DNA from: Pseudoalteromonas sp. MSK9-3
Lineage (GTDB): Bacteria; Pseudomonadota; Gammaproteobacteria; Enterobacterales; Alteromonadaceae
Length of the DNA stretch: 64,000 nucleotides
Assembly: GCF_003590335.1 (NCBI RefSeq)
Contig: NZ_MIET01000042.1
Coordinates: 62,001-126,000 of the forward strand
Reading direction: 5' to 3'
Shown: in pieces, positions 45,225 to 54,316 of the stretch
How positions within the stretch are numbered: the stretch's first letter is position 1
Layout of the letters: every line of letters begins with the position of its first letter
Made by a program: the position numbers and the translations under genes
Notes under the pieces: model-generated
Databases searched by the model: none
The model's input: only the letters and a program-made list of their open reading frames with translations
Told to the model about the DNA's origin: nothing

Positions 45225-45323
45225 TCTTTCACCCTTGTGTTATTGTTATTAGACTGTATTAACATCTCTCTTTTTTAATAATAATTCAAAGTTTTTTTTA
45301 CTTTTTAGTGGGATTTTTGGTCT

Positions 45324-45812
45324 ATGCGTGTGCTTTTAGTTCGATTTTTATTCTTTTTGTTTTTTTTATCAGGGTGTTCTTTTGTTGCAGAAATTGATCG
45401 TAAGCAGAATGCGACAACAAGCCAGTATGAAACAAAAACAACGACTAACGCTCGGATCAGTAAAGCGGAGCCGGTTATATCTTTACCAAAGAAATATTTA
45501 CAAATAACGGCTTTGGATAAGATTATATTAACGGCGGATACCGTGCATAAAGGTGACCAAGTAAAAAATGTAACAACTGGAAAAATAGGTATAGTAACGG
45601 GGGAAATTATTGTTGTTTTAAAGAAAAACCAGCGTGCACCGCAGCTGGCAGAGCTAAAAAAACACGAAAAATCAGACTTATTGATTAGCTATATTGTGGT
45701 GTCGTCTGATGTAGATTTACTTAGTAAACTTAAAGAATTGCAAGGCATCAATTCGATCCTATCTATCGAGCTTCAAGTAACCTACCCAGGCGCGTTTGTG
45801 GAGGCGTATTAA
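45324..45812 (+). CDS. Small lipoprotein, possibly ASP external chaperone-like
   Basis: A 162-residue lipoprotein with lipobox LSGC (cysteine 17). The mature part contains VKNVTTGKIGIVTGEIIVVL, a pattern like the external chaperone/inhibitor of Aeromonas-type serine proteases. That match is from memory and uncertain. It is divergent from the M36 peptidase gene, sharing a promoter region of 99 bases, so it could be a chaperone or inhibitor for it. Other options, such as an unrelated envelope lipoprotein, remain open. Confidence 0.5.
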   Translation: MRVLLVRFLFFLFFLSGCSFVAEIDRKQNATTSQYETKTTTNARISKAEPVISLPKKYLQITALDKIILTADTVHKGDQVKNVTTGKIGIVTGEIIVVLKKNQRAPQLAELKKHEKSDLLISYIVVSSDVDLLSKLKELQGINSILSIELQVTYPGAFVEAY

Positions 45813-46332
45813 CACATATTATATTCATTCGGGTTTAACTTTTACTCTACGGTTGTGCAAATGTTAGAGCGTTGCAATGTATAAGGCTTAGTTATTCTAG
45901 TTATGATGCTTTTTTCAGTATTACTTAATTGTGGCTCGCTTATTCATAATAAATACGCACTAATGTTTCGTCTACTTGTATCAGTAAGTCTAATTGGACT
46001 GCGCCTTTATGAGGTGTATTCTGTAATTTAATAGAAAGTAAGCTAGTATTTTTCCTCAAAATAAATATAGAGGTGTCGTGGCTTCCCTATCTTTTGATCC
46101 TCCCAGATATTGTAAGTTTGCTTTTATTACGTTGCTTTTTAAATAGTAAATACAGGCTTATCAATTAGATTTTGCGTAATTCTTTACGTTTTATGAATTG
46201 GTTCATTCTTTTAGTGCATGAATTGTTTTCAATATTTTTTACAAAATAGAAGTGTTAGGTTATCGCAGTTCTATTTTTGAACAGTTTACTTATGGTTTAA
46301 CTAAGTAAATAAACAACATGAAAGGAATAACA
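45813..46332. other. AT-rich intergenic region with a possible gene remnant
   Basis: On the minus strand, 45940-46086 is open and encodes protein-like sequence such as HKGAVQLDLLIQVDE ending in RIYYE and a stop. It has no start and a stop upstream, so it could be the 3' remnant of a decayed gene. The right end should hold the promoter of the six-cysteine peptide gene. Confidence 0.3.
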
Positions 46333-46563
46333 ATGAAAATGATTACTAAAAAACCATTAATGGCAGTTGCGATGATACTTTTATCTGTTAGTGCGACCTC
46401 TGCGATTGCGGCAGCGTGTAGTTCTAATTGTGCACAGTGGGCTGCACAAAAACGCAGTCAAATATGTGCCGCTCAAAATGGTGGCTCAGCCTGTGGTAGC
46501 AGCGTGCCTTTATACAATTATTTGTATCGTCAGTGCCAACAAGGTAATTGTAACGCGAGCTAA
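46333..46563 (+). CDS. Small secreted six-cysteine peptide of unknown function
   Basis: A 76-residue precursor not recognised as a family. A signal peptide ends near SAIAA, leaving a mature peptide of about 49 residues with six cysteines (CSSNC near its start, then single cysteines in SQIC, SAC, RQC and GNC). That would allow three disulfides after export. The ATG at 46333 has AAAGGA six bases upstream and is preferred over the ATG at 46318. There is no adjacent immunity or transport gene, so a bacteriocin-like role is not supported; a small secreted effector or an envelope peptide is possible. Confidence 0.65.
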   Translation: MKMITKKPLMAVAMILLSVSATSAIAAACSSNCAQWAAQKRSQICAAQNGGSACGSSVPLYNYLYRQCQQGNCNAS

Positions 46564-46736
46564 GACAGTATAGCTTTGTCTCGAAGTGAAGTAGGTAATG
46601 GTTTTTTAAAATACATTACCTATCTCAATCTATGTACTGAGCAAACTTGTTATAAAAGCTGAGCATCGTTTTAGAGTGCCCTTCTAAGGCAATTGGCACT
46701 GAAATGTAAGGGTTTTCTGAATGACCAGAGTATATC

Positions 46737-46751
46737 AATGACACGTATTTG
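46737..46751. repeat. Possible relic of the palindromic-repeat spacer
   Basis: AATGACACGTATTTG is identical to the spacer sequence between repeats near 5330 and 5515. Alone it is only a weak hint of an ancient repeat copy. Confidence 0.3.
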
Positions 46752-46788
46752 GATACATCGTAGGTGCCTTTATTTTTAGAGTTTTAGG

Positions 46789-47196
46789 TTAAATCCAGCT
46801 GATTAATCCAGTAACTAGCATACCCAATAAACCAGCCAGTGACAGTGCAAACGAAATACTGCGTGCAAGGTGTACATTAAAATAGTAAAAACACATATGC
46901 GTTAGTCGTGCAAAACAATATATACCTGAGAAAATAGCCAACCAATCAGCATTAGCTTGAGAAAAAACAGCAAAAAGAAGCAGCAAAATGTAAATGCTAA
47001 TACTCTCATTGGTATTGGCATGTGCTCTGACTGCTCGAAAAACAAAGCGAGTATGATCAGGCTCTACGGGATGCCCTGCTTGGTGCTTTTGTAAAAACAA
47101 AGCAATATCAGCAATAATAAGTTGCAGTAGAAAGAGCCCTGCGAGTATGCCGACTATAAAAATGGAAGTGTGATAATGCGTTAGAATGTCTATCAT
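46789..47196 (-). CDS. MAPEG family membrane protein
   Basis: A 135-residue membrane protein of the MAPEG family (membrane-associated eicosanoid and glutathione metabolism). Four hydrophobic segments are visible, and RAVRAHANTNESI in the second loop is the family signature. Bacterial members are usually of unknown substrate; glutathione-dependent chemistry is a guess. The nearby GFA-type gene is also glutathione-linked in other bacteria, which is suggestive only. Confidence 0.8.
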   Translation of the reverse strand: MIDILTHYHTSIFIVGILAGLFLLQLIIADIALFLQKHQAGHPVEPDHTRFVFRAVRAHANTNESISIYILLLLFAVFSQANADWLAIFSGIYCFARLTHMCFYYFNVHLARSISFALSLAGLLGMLVTGLISWI

Positions 47197-47312
47197 ACCA
47201 ACAATGTATCCTTTAGTTTTTTAGGTACATTAACTGAGTTACCTTGCGACTTCCAGTGTTCTGATAGTATGCTCTTGCTTGACAAGCAAGAGCAATATTT
47301 TGCGTGAGCCGG

Positions 47313-47678
47313 TTAATTTTCAATAAACTTCCATGTATCGGCCCCATCGAAATGGCGTATTTTGACGTCGTTGATTAGCTTCTTTGACACCATTTTAAAG
47401 TTTACCGCCATTCTTTGTGGGTTCCCTATTTTTGTTGGTGTGTAGTGAGTTGTGCAGCCGCACCGAGGGCAATGGTGAAACTCAATATATTTATCACCGT
47501 GGGAATACGAAGTTGTATTTTCAGCGACGGCTTTGACGGTAATATTACTCGGGTGGGTGTAGCCCCACAGCGCCCCTAGTTTATGGCAAATTGAACAATT
47601 ACATGATGTAAGAGCGTTCACTGGTGCATCAAATATCACCGTAATATTGCCGCAATGGCATTGAGCGGTATAAGGCAT
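47313..47678 (-). CDS. GFA family (CENP-V/GFA) zinc protein
   Basis: A 121-residue protein of the GFA/CENP-V fold. Zinc-binding cysteines are in CHCGNI, SCNCSICHKLG and HHCPRCGCTTHY. Some members are glutathione-dependent formaldehyde-activating enzymes, but most are uncharacterised. It lies between the MAPEG and epimerase genes on the same strand with gaps of 116 and 36 bases. Confidence 0.85.
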   Translation of the reverse strand: MPYTAQCHCGNITVIFDAPVNALTSCNCSICHKLGALWGYTHPSNITVKAVAENTTSYSHGDKYIEFHHCPRCGCTTHYTPTKIGNPQRMAVNFKMVSKKLINDVKIRHFDGADTWKFIEN

Positions 47679-47714
47679 GGTTGATAGTCCGTTAATGATT
47701 GTTTTTTCTTATTA

Positions 47715-48614
47715 TTAAATGCGCCGTATCGTACTGATCAAATTGACTGGCGGCAATACTTCGGGCAGCTCGCTGTCGAGCATGTCTATTACGCTTTGAT
47801 AGCCATATTTTGGCTGCCATTGTAAATCCTTCTGCGCTAAAGCTGAGTCATAAACACGGTCTAGTGTGTTAGGCAAAGGCCAATGCCGTTGTACAAATGC
47901 CTTTGCTAGATCAGGTGCCTTTTTTTGGAGCATATCACCCGCATTATGATAAAGCGCAATGCAGTCATCTCGATCAAAAGGTGTATGGCCAGAAATAATA
48001 TAGGTTCTAAAACCTGTTAACCGAGCTGAGATTGCACATGCGTGGGCGTGTGCCACATCACGCACATCAATGCCGCGTGTTAAGCGATAAACACTCATGA
48101 TGTTAGCAGGCTCGGGGAAGCACCTGGACATACGTAAGACGGTAATGGGTAGATTAAATAACTGAGAAAGACGCTTGAGCTTATTTTCAGCTTCAATTTT
48201 TGAGGTATGATAAATCGTTTTTGGTTGTGGTTGAGTGTGCTCATTTACCCAACCAGCCTGCCCTTGAGGGGTCGAGGCCAAGCCATACAGTGCTGTCGTG
48301 CTGGTAAACACGAAATGTTTAACATTTTGCTTTATGCCTTCTAATGCGAGTCGCTCAGTGGCATCGATATTGGTTTGAATAAACTCTTGTTCCGTCGCCA
48401 GATCAACGTGAGGAGCATGTAAAGCGGCGCTGTGAATAATGACGTCAACGCCTCGAAGGGCGTGTATTATTTTGGGGGTATCTCGAATGTCAGCCACCAT
48501 GTCGACAGTAGAGCAAGGTGTTGTATCAAGCCCAAACACAGCGTGTTGTTGCATTAAATTGATATAAATGGCACGTCCAACACGCCCGGCAGAACCAGTG
48601 ATCAGTATTTTCAA
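47715..48614 (-). CDS. NAD-dependent epimerase/dehydratase family protein
   Basis: A 299-residue extended-SDR protein. The Rossmann motif is TGSAGRVG (6-13), followed by DVIIHSAA, TSTTALYG and the catalytic pair in YHTSK (YxxxK). It probably acts on a nucleotide-sugar or a related sugar substrate. The start is TTG at 48614 with GAGG five bases upstream. The GFA gene follows 36 bases downstream, so they may be co-transcribed. Confidence 0.85.
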   Translation of the reverse strand: MKILITGSAGRVGRAIYINLMQQHAVFGLDTTPCSTVDMVADIRDTPKIIHALRGVDVIIHSAALHAPHVDLATEQEFIQTNIDATERLALEGIKQNVKHFVFTSTTALYGLASTPQGQAGWVNEHTQPQPKTIYHTSKIEAENKLKRLSQLFNLPITVLRMSRCFPEPANIMSVYRLTRGIDVRDVAHAHACAISARLTGFRTYIISGHTPFDRDDCIALYHNAGDMLQKKAPDLAKAFVQRHWPLPNTLDRVYDSALAQKDLQWQPKYGYQSVIDMLDSELPEVLPPVNLISTIRRI

Positions 48615-48889
48615 TATCGCCTCTGTGTAATCAATTGAAAGGTTTTTGTTGCAGCTAAGAGCTATAACTTGGCCGTTTCTTTATTCGACTTAGGCTATTT
48701 TAATACTAGCCGGTACTTTTTCAAAACGGTTATGTGGAAGTGTAAATGCCAGTCGCTTTATTGTAATCAAAGTACATGTTTTAGCGCCGCAGCTTTGAAG
48801 TTTTATCTATACCAATTTTATAGAGTATAGGAATAACAAGTTTGAACTCGAAAAATCGTCGCTATAGTGCATGCTTTTTGTGTATCGGC

Positions 48890-49432
48890 CTAGTTGCCGT
48901 TTTCCAATCGCTTCATTTCATCAATGATCATGTCTAGCATCGCTTTTTTAATATCTGCTTGCTTGGTGAGTAACGCACTTTTTTGTTTCTCTAAATTTTG
49001 AATAACAGCTTCATTATTATTCTCTTGATATTCTTTTACGCCTCGGTGTGCAGTGAGGTTTATATGGTTATTGCGTCCTTCATTTTCAGGTTGAGTACTT
49101 TTTTGAATATGCATTTGCGTAGCAGGTGTCTGTGGATTTTGTTTTAACTGGGTGATTTGCTTATTCACTATGTCTATTTGTCTTTGTAAGTCCTCATTGA
49201 CGACTTCTAAGTCTTCATAGTGACTTTTGAAGTTGGCATTACCCTCTTTGTAGTCTTCTGCCATTGAATCTAAGTATTTTGAAAATGTGTAGACTTGTTG
49301 CTCATCTTCGATATCTTGCGGGTCCTCATTGGCGGGGAGCTGTTCTTTTTGGGCGTGTTCAGGTCTACTTTCGAGCGAGTGACGTGTGATTCTTGATACG
49401 ACAAATGTCTGCGGTAGTGCATCAGTTTTCAT
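48890..49432 (-). CDS. Coiled-coil protein of unknown function
   Basis: A 180-residue, strongly charged, soluble protein with no recognised family. Helical heptad-like stretches occur near 65-100 (YEDLEVVNEDLQRQIDIVNK) and 145-178, separated by a polar linker. There is no signal peptide. A scaffold or regulator role is possible, but nothing visible assigns one. Confidence 0.6.
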   Translation of the reverse strand: MKTDALPQTFVVSRITRHSLESRPEHAQKEQLPANEDPQDIEDEQQVYTFSKYLDSMAEDYKEGNANFKSHYEDLEVVNEDLQRQIDIVNKQITQLKQNPQTPATQMHIQKSTQPENEGRNNHINLTAHRGVKEYQENNNEAVIQNLEKQKSALLTKQADIKKAMLDMIIDEMKRLENGN

Positions 49433-49572
49433 TTTTAATCCTTAAATATGAATGTATTTCTTAATCACTCATAGTATCGACTGATTTGTTTATTTCTGAA
49501 GGTATTTCCTGACTATAATTCGTAAATTAAGAGGGCTCGGCTACGCTTATAAATATAAAAAGGAGGTCTATT

Positions 49573-50061
49573 ATGAAATGGTTTTTGGTCGTTTTGAGTT
49601 GTTTATGTGCGTGTGGAGTGTCAGCTAAATGTGACGATAAAGGATACCGAGAATTCGACTTTTGGTTGGGTGATTGGCAAGTATATACACCTGATGGTAA
49701 ATTAGCAGGGCGTAATATTATCACTGTTGATTATAACCATTGCGTGATAAAAGAACGCTACACGAGTGTATCGGGTTATCAAGGTGAGAGCTTGGGTATT
49801 TATGATATTACGAGGAAGTTATGGCATCAAACTTGGGTAGATAACACAGGATTATTACTACAACTTGAAGGAAATTTACAAGGTAATGTGATGGTGCTGA
49901 CGGGCTCCGATTTTGATAAGGCTGGCAATTATTTAGAAGAAAGGATCACTTGGACGCCTAATGCCGATGGCACTGTACGGCAAGTATGGAAAACGAAAGC
50001 GCTCGATCAAAAATGGCAGGTTATTTTTGACGGCTTATATGTTAAAAAGACAGAAAAGTGA
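49573..50061 (+). CDS. Exported lipocalin/DUF1579-like protein
   Basis: A 162-residue exported protein with a signal peptide (about 1-18, cut after VSA). The mature part starts with FDFWLGDWQVYTPDGK, a pattern shared with DUF1579/lipocalin-like beta-barrel proteins. Two cysteines (AKCDD and NHCVIK) could form a disulfide. The SD AAGGAGGT is very strong. The ligand is unknown. Downstream is a rhodanese pseudogene on the same strand. Confidence 0.75.
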   Translation: MKWFLVVLSCLCACGVSAKCDDKGYREFDFWLGDWQVYTPDGKLAGRNIITVDYNHCVIKERYTSVSGYQGESLGIYDITRKLWHQTWVDNTGLLLQLEGNLQGNVMVLTGSDFDKAGNYLEERITWTPNADGTVRQVWKTKALDQKWQVIFDGLYVKKTEK

Positions 50062-50099
50062 AAGTAGTGTTCCGATAAAATCAGCTGCTAGCATTGGTT

Positions 50100-50453
50100 G
50101 ATATGATGTTTTTTCACCTCGCGGTTGGCACGTTAGCACAGGTTAATACCCCTCAAGTTTTTTAATAATGCTGTTGCTCCAATACGTGTCGTCAACCCCC
50201 TTTACAGTGATTGACGTTAGAACCCTTCAATAATATAACGCAGGGCATATTACAGGCGCCATTAACATTCCGCTCGATCAAATCGCTCAGCATCAAGTGC
50301 AGTTGAATGCGATAAAAGAGTCAGCTTTGCTTGTTTATTATAGGCCTAGCCGTCGTTCGGCCATTTTGAAACGCAATTACAAAAGAGCGTTTTGATGTAA
50401 AGCACCTCAGCTGCGATATGAATGCATGGCTCGCGTTGGGCTGCCAGTCATAA
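50100..50453 (+). pseudogene. Rhodanese-domain pseudogene
   Basis: Translation shows a rhodanese: VIDVRTLQ, stop, YNAGHITGAINIPLDQ, then LLVYYRPSRRSAILK, and in another frame FDVKHLSCDMNAWLALG and a stop at 50451. Normal proteins have VIDVRT..EY.AGHI.GA.NIP. The gene is broken by an in-frame TAA at 50231-50233 and by a frameshift near 50371-50385. The active-site loop cysteine is replaced by tyrosine (VYYRPSRRS). The 5' end is unclear. Confidence 0.8.
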
Positions 50454-50531
50454 AAATGAAGGTAAGTAACGTTTTAGGGCTTATTTAAGGGTTTTTTAGA
50501 TTGCCATGAACTTTAAGTGTTTGTATTATAG

Positions 50532-51773
50532 GTGATTGTTTTTATTTTGATGAAATCTATGAGAAAGCTGTTACTGTCATCTTGGTTGGTGTATCTAACT
50601 GCCGGATATTGCCTTTTGCACCAAGGAGAGGGTAATACGGCGGCTGAAGCCAACACTCAATTAGCTAACAAATACATATCAGGGTTAATTTCTAACGACC
50701 AGCCCGGTATTTCAGGGTTAGACAATCCACGTCAATTGAGTATATCTGAGGATGGTAAGCGGGTATTTGTTGTAAGTGGTGATGACAATGCGCTTAGTAT
50801 ATTTGCTCGGAAAAAAGGTGGTCAACTTCAATTTAAACAGACATTTAAAAATATAGATAACCCCGAATTCAAATTGGAAGGAGCATCGGGTGTTATTGCT
50901 TTCAATAACGACGAGTTGCTTGTAACCACGAGTTTTTATGATGGTGCAGTGTCATTGTTTAAGAAGGTTGACTCGGGTGCATACCAGTTTGTCCATGCAT
51001 TGAGTGATAATTTAACACCGCATAGAGTATTTAAAGACCCTAGCCCAATAGGTGAACTCGATAAGTTAAATGTGTTAGGTGCATGGGGGATGATAAAACT
51101 CGACCAACAACGTTTTGCGGTAGCAAGCTATCAAAGTGATGCGGTTAGCTTTTTCCAAATCAAGAATGAGCAACTGTTATTAGACAAAGCTGCTAATGAC
51201 GCGGTAAAAGGGCATCGATTTTCACGCCCTGTTGCTATTCAGTCACTGGGTGATCAAGCTACGCTTGACGGGTTACTGGTATTAGGACACGAAGAGGCCA
51301 TGCTGAGCGTTTTACATAGTGAACCCAGTCCGCGTTTCCGAATCGCTCAAGTACTCAATTTAAAACAGTATGGATGCATCAGTCCACAAGCCCTACATCG
51401 AGTCAATATTGCTAATCTTGTTTATGTTGCGTGTACCGGCAGTGACCATATTCTTGTTTTAAGTGATTTAGGCCGTGAAGCAGGCAACAAACGCCTTAAA
51501 GTGTTACAGGTATTACAAGCGCCAAGTTTAAAAGGGATCAGCAGCTTGGCATTTACGTCCGATGGTAAAAAGGGATACGGCGCAGCTGAAAGTGGCAGGG
51601 GGATTGTTGTTTTAAGTACAGGCCAAACAGGTCATTTAGAGGTCAATAAAACGGTGCTAAAAACAGCTCTGTTTGCCATCTCGTCGCTCACCTTGTTGAA
51701 TACAAATACGTTAATTGTCACAGCCGCTTTGCAGGATTCGATAATCACCTTAGATGTATCATCTTTGAAATGA
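50532..51773 (+). CDS. Exported beta-propeller (YVTN/lactonase-like) protein
   Basis: A 413-residue exported protein with an N-terminal signal or anchor segment. Propeller repeats are seen in QLSISEDGKRVFVVSGDDNALSIF, DELLVTTSFYDGAVSLF, MIKLDQQRFAVASYQSDAV and SLAFTSDGKKGYGAAESG. It resembles 6-phosphogluconolactonase or YVTN-type propellers, which mostly bind other molecules; activity is unknown. The listed GTG start is one of three; ATGs at 50550 and 50559 are alternatives and none has a good SD. Confidence 0.7.
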   Translation: MIVFILMKSMRKLLLSSWLVYLTAGYCLLHQGEGNTAAEANTQLANKYISGLISNDQPGISGLDNPRQLSISEDGKRVFVVSGDDNALSIFARKKGGQLQFKQTFKNIDNPEFKLEGASGVIAFNNDELLVTTSFYDGAVSLFKKVDSGAYQFVHALSDNLTPHRVFKDPSPIGELDKLNVLGAWGMIKLDQQRFAVASYQSDAVSFFQIKNEQLLLDKAANDAVKGHRFSRPVAIQSLGDQATLDGLLVLGHEEAMLSVLHSEPSPRFRIAQVLNLKQYGCISPQALHRVNIANLVYVACTGSDHILVLSDLGREAGNKRLKVLQVLQAPSLKGISSLAFTSDGKKGYGAAESGRGIVVLSTGQTGHLEVNKTVLKTALFAISSLTLLNTNTLIVTAALQDSIITLDVSSLK

Positions 51774-51919
51774 CGAATGCTCAGCACTGTCTACTGAGTC
51801 TTTACGTAAGTGATTGTCACTTAAATTTCGTTTGCAATTTAGGCGCAAACAAATAAGCTATTAAATAACTAACAGCCCCTAATGAATATCAAAAAAAAAT
51901 AACGAAAAGGAATTGTAAT

Positions 51920-52282
51920 ATGCTAAAAATTAAAGCAGCTTTAGAGAAGTTAGACGACGCTATGATTGATTTTTCTACCCTGTCTGTTGCGACTTATACC
52001 GGTGACCTTTCAGTGGTATTGAAAGCTGATGATGGCGCATCAATAAAGCTCAATGAATTAGACTTTAATGATGTGTTACAAAAAGCCATTTCAGGGGCAT
52101 CAGCATCGACCGAAGGTAAGATTGAGCTAGTAGCACTTAACACGCATAAATTAGATGGTGATGGCATGGTCTTTCGCCAAAAGGACATCTCGCCTGAGCT
52201 TGAGACCGCTCATAACGCGGCGTTGAGTGCAGCGCGTGAAACCAGAGAAGGTCTGTTGGCGTTAGTAAAAGATGTATTTTAA
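51920..52282 (+). CDS. Small soluble protein of unknown function, first of a two-gene pair
   Basis: A 120-residue protein not recognised as a family. It is acidic and soluble, with a beta-rich middle (SVVLKADDGASIKLNELDF) and a helical C-terminus (ETAHNAALSAARETREGLL). There is no signal peptide. SD AAAGGA lies eight to nine bases before the ATG. The next gene starts 39 bases downstream, so the two are probably co-transcribed. Confidence 0.65.
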   Translation: MLKIKAALEKLDDAMIDFSTLSVATYTGDLSVVLKADDGASIKLNELDFNDVLQKAISGASASTEGKIELVALNTHKLDGDGMVFRQKDISPELETAHNAALSAARETREGLLALVKDVF

Positions 52283-52321
52283 CCACACTTTGTTGGGTAA
52301 CTGTTATAAAGCGTACTTAGG

Positions 52322-54070
52322 GTGAGCTTAGACACTGTACTTGAATGCTATCAGCTAGCAGAGTCTAAGATTGAGCAGACACTTAAGCACCATCTGTTAC
52401 CAGATTTTGCAGCGAATGAGGTCGATAAAAATGTGGCACTGTTGCGTGGCCCCTTAGGGCAGACGTTATGTGATCGCCTCTATCGCATGCAATACCTATC
52501 AGCTGAGCAGCGTGAAAATTTTATCGACATTCAATCTGTGTTGCGAGCGCATACGTCGCCATGGTCGCATGAGGTAAGGCAGTGGTTATCAACTTTCTCA
52601 ACGGCAATCAAAACGCTCCAGTCTGAAGCGGGTCTGCATTGTGATGCGTGGTTTGGTCATAAATCGTTTACAGTTCTACAGCAGGTGTATTCATTTGAAG
52701 CGCCCACCGAGTTAGAAGGTTGGTTTTCAAAGCCAGCGTGTAGCAAGTTTTTAAATCGCGCTATTTATGTTCGCTTACGTGCGTTAGGGCTTTTGCCCGG
52801 TAAAACACGGCGCTTTTTCACAGAGCCAGCGGCACATGAGCTACTTAACCAAGCTGTTGAAGCGGGCTTGAGGTATTGGCAACAGCTCTTGCATTATTGG
52901 GGAGCGCTTGATCCTAATGTCCGCGTAACAAAACTGAGTTTGCTCCAGTGGCTATTTGACACAGATGGCATTACTCGATTCATAAACGCTAAGGCTAAAC
53001 AGTTCTTTGAACAACACAAACAGTTGACGCGCCCGATTGTGTGGAATAATGCCGATAATGACGTGTTTCCTGATGTGACGCCAACTGAATTACCGAGATT
53101 GAGCTTACGTGTGATCATGGCACAGGCGCGCATAGAGGCGTGGTTAAACGGCTTTGGCAGCAAACAAAGTGACTTTGCTAAAGGGGGAGATTTTCACCCT
53201 GGCGCGCCTATTGACGCCTATCGATATAGCGAATTTTTTAAACCAAGGTATAAAACCCGATATACCAGCGCTTTACCTCGATTACATCCTGAACTAAAAC
53301 GTGTTATTCGTTTGTGGGATGACTTTGAAAGAGTGAAGCATGGCTCAGCTGACAAGCGACTTGTGCGAGAAACACATATCGCGCGGGCGATACAAAAAAA
53401 ACAATTAACAGTAATCGGCATTGCGCTGAGAACGCTGCATTGTGTTTGTGAGCTTGATACTCTTCCCTCACAACAAACGCAGTTAACTCCCACGATTAAC
53501 CAACACTACGCGGCGCTATCAAAAGATGAAAGAAACCCTGAATTGTGGCACAAGCAAAGTATCGGTGCTGCCTGCCTTGATGGTTTAAAGCGTGCTTTTA
53601 AATGGGTATATAAAACGGTTTCGCGCGTCTTTTGTGCAATATCTGGTTTTGTGCAACGTGTGATACGTGTTGTTAAATCTGTGGCAATCCAGGGGATGAC
53701 ATTGCTAAGCCAAGTATCGGATATTGTTGGGTCTGGCATTGAACTGCTGGTGAATAAAGTGTTTGTAGATAAGGACCATTTTAAAGTGGTCGGCGATCAA
53801 GACTTTGACTTAACTACCTTACATAGCGCGCAATGTAGCGAGTTGCAAATCCGTGAGGGAACTGTCGCGATGCTGCATCGCTCTATGTTATTTAAGATTG
53901 CATGTGGCATGTTCCGCATACTTTTATCCGTTTTCAAGGTAACAGCGGGTGTCGTCACAGGAAGGGCATGGGAAGTGATTGATGGCGTGCTACTGATGGC
54001 TAATTATTACCAGTCAATTAGTGAACAAGACAAAGCCAAATTTCAATTAGCGCTCGATGAGTATGCTTAA
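52322..54070 (+). CDS. Large protein of unknown function, second of a two-gene pair
   Basis: A 582-residue protein with no recognised family. The first two thirds are soluble and helical, rich in aromatic and basic residues. Near 420-490 and 515-565 there are amphipathic or hydrophobic helices (for example VCAISGFVQRVIRVVK-like and GMFRILLSVFKVTAGVV), which might insert into a membrane. There is no signal peptide. The start is GTG at 52322 with GGG-type purines nearby. Together with the small upstream protein it could be an effector and partner, but no toxin motif is visible. Confidence 0.65.
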   Translation: MSLDTVLECYQLAESKIEQTLKHHLLPDFAANEVDKNVALLRGPLGQTLCDRLYRMQYLSAEQRENFIDIQSVLRAHTSPWSHEVRQWLSTFSTAIKTLQSEAGLHCDAWFGHKSFTVLQQVYSFEAPTELEGWFSKPACSKFLNRAIYVRLRALGLLPGKTRRFFTEPAAHELLNQAVEAGLRYWQQLLHYWGALDPNVRVTKLSLLQWLFDTDGITRFINAKAKQFFEQHKQLTRPIVWNNADNDVFPDVTPTELPRLSLRVIMAQARIEAWLNGFGSKQSDFAKGGDFHPGAPIDAYRYSEFFKPRYKTRYTSALPRLHPELKRVIRLWDDFERVKHGSADKRLVRETHIARAIQKKQLTVIGIALRTLHCVCELDTLPSQQTQLTPTINQHYAALSKDERNPELWHKQSIGAACLDGLKRAFKWVYKTVSRVFCAISGFVQRVIRVVKSVAIQGMTLLSQVSDIVGSGIELLVNKVFVDKDHFKVVGDQDFDLTTLHSAQCSELQIREGTVAMLHRSMLFKIACGMFRILLSVFKVTAGVVTGRAWEVIDGVLLMANYYQSISEQDKAKFQLALDEYA

Positions 54071-54316
54071 ATCTGTTCGTTTGTTACCTGTTCCTAATGA
54101 CCGTCTCGCTATTTACGCGTTTATCAAATAAGGGTGTCTGAATAGTCCTTTCTCATATTATTGATTTGATAGGTTGGGTTGCGTAGCTCGGTCGCTATTT
54201 TACTCCCCCATAGACTAGTTCAGCGATGATTTTTTAGACGTTGGCACATATATTCAATCATTACCTCGATGCTTTTATTATCGTAGGGCGATACATCAAT
54301 TAATGTGATAGCCCTT

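Noticed and set aside
45940..46086. Small gene on the minus strand
   Set aside because: The frame is open for only 48 codons, has no start codon and is preceded by a stop. It is noted as a possible remnant only.
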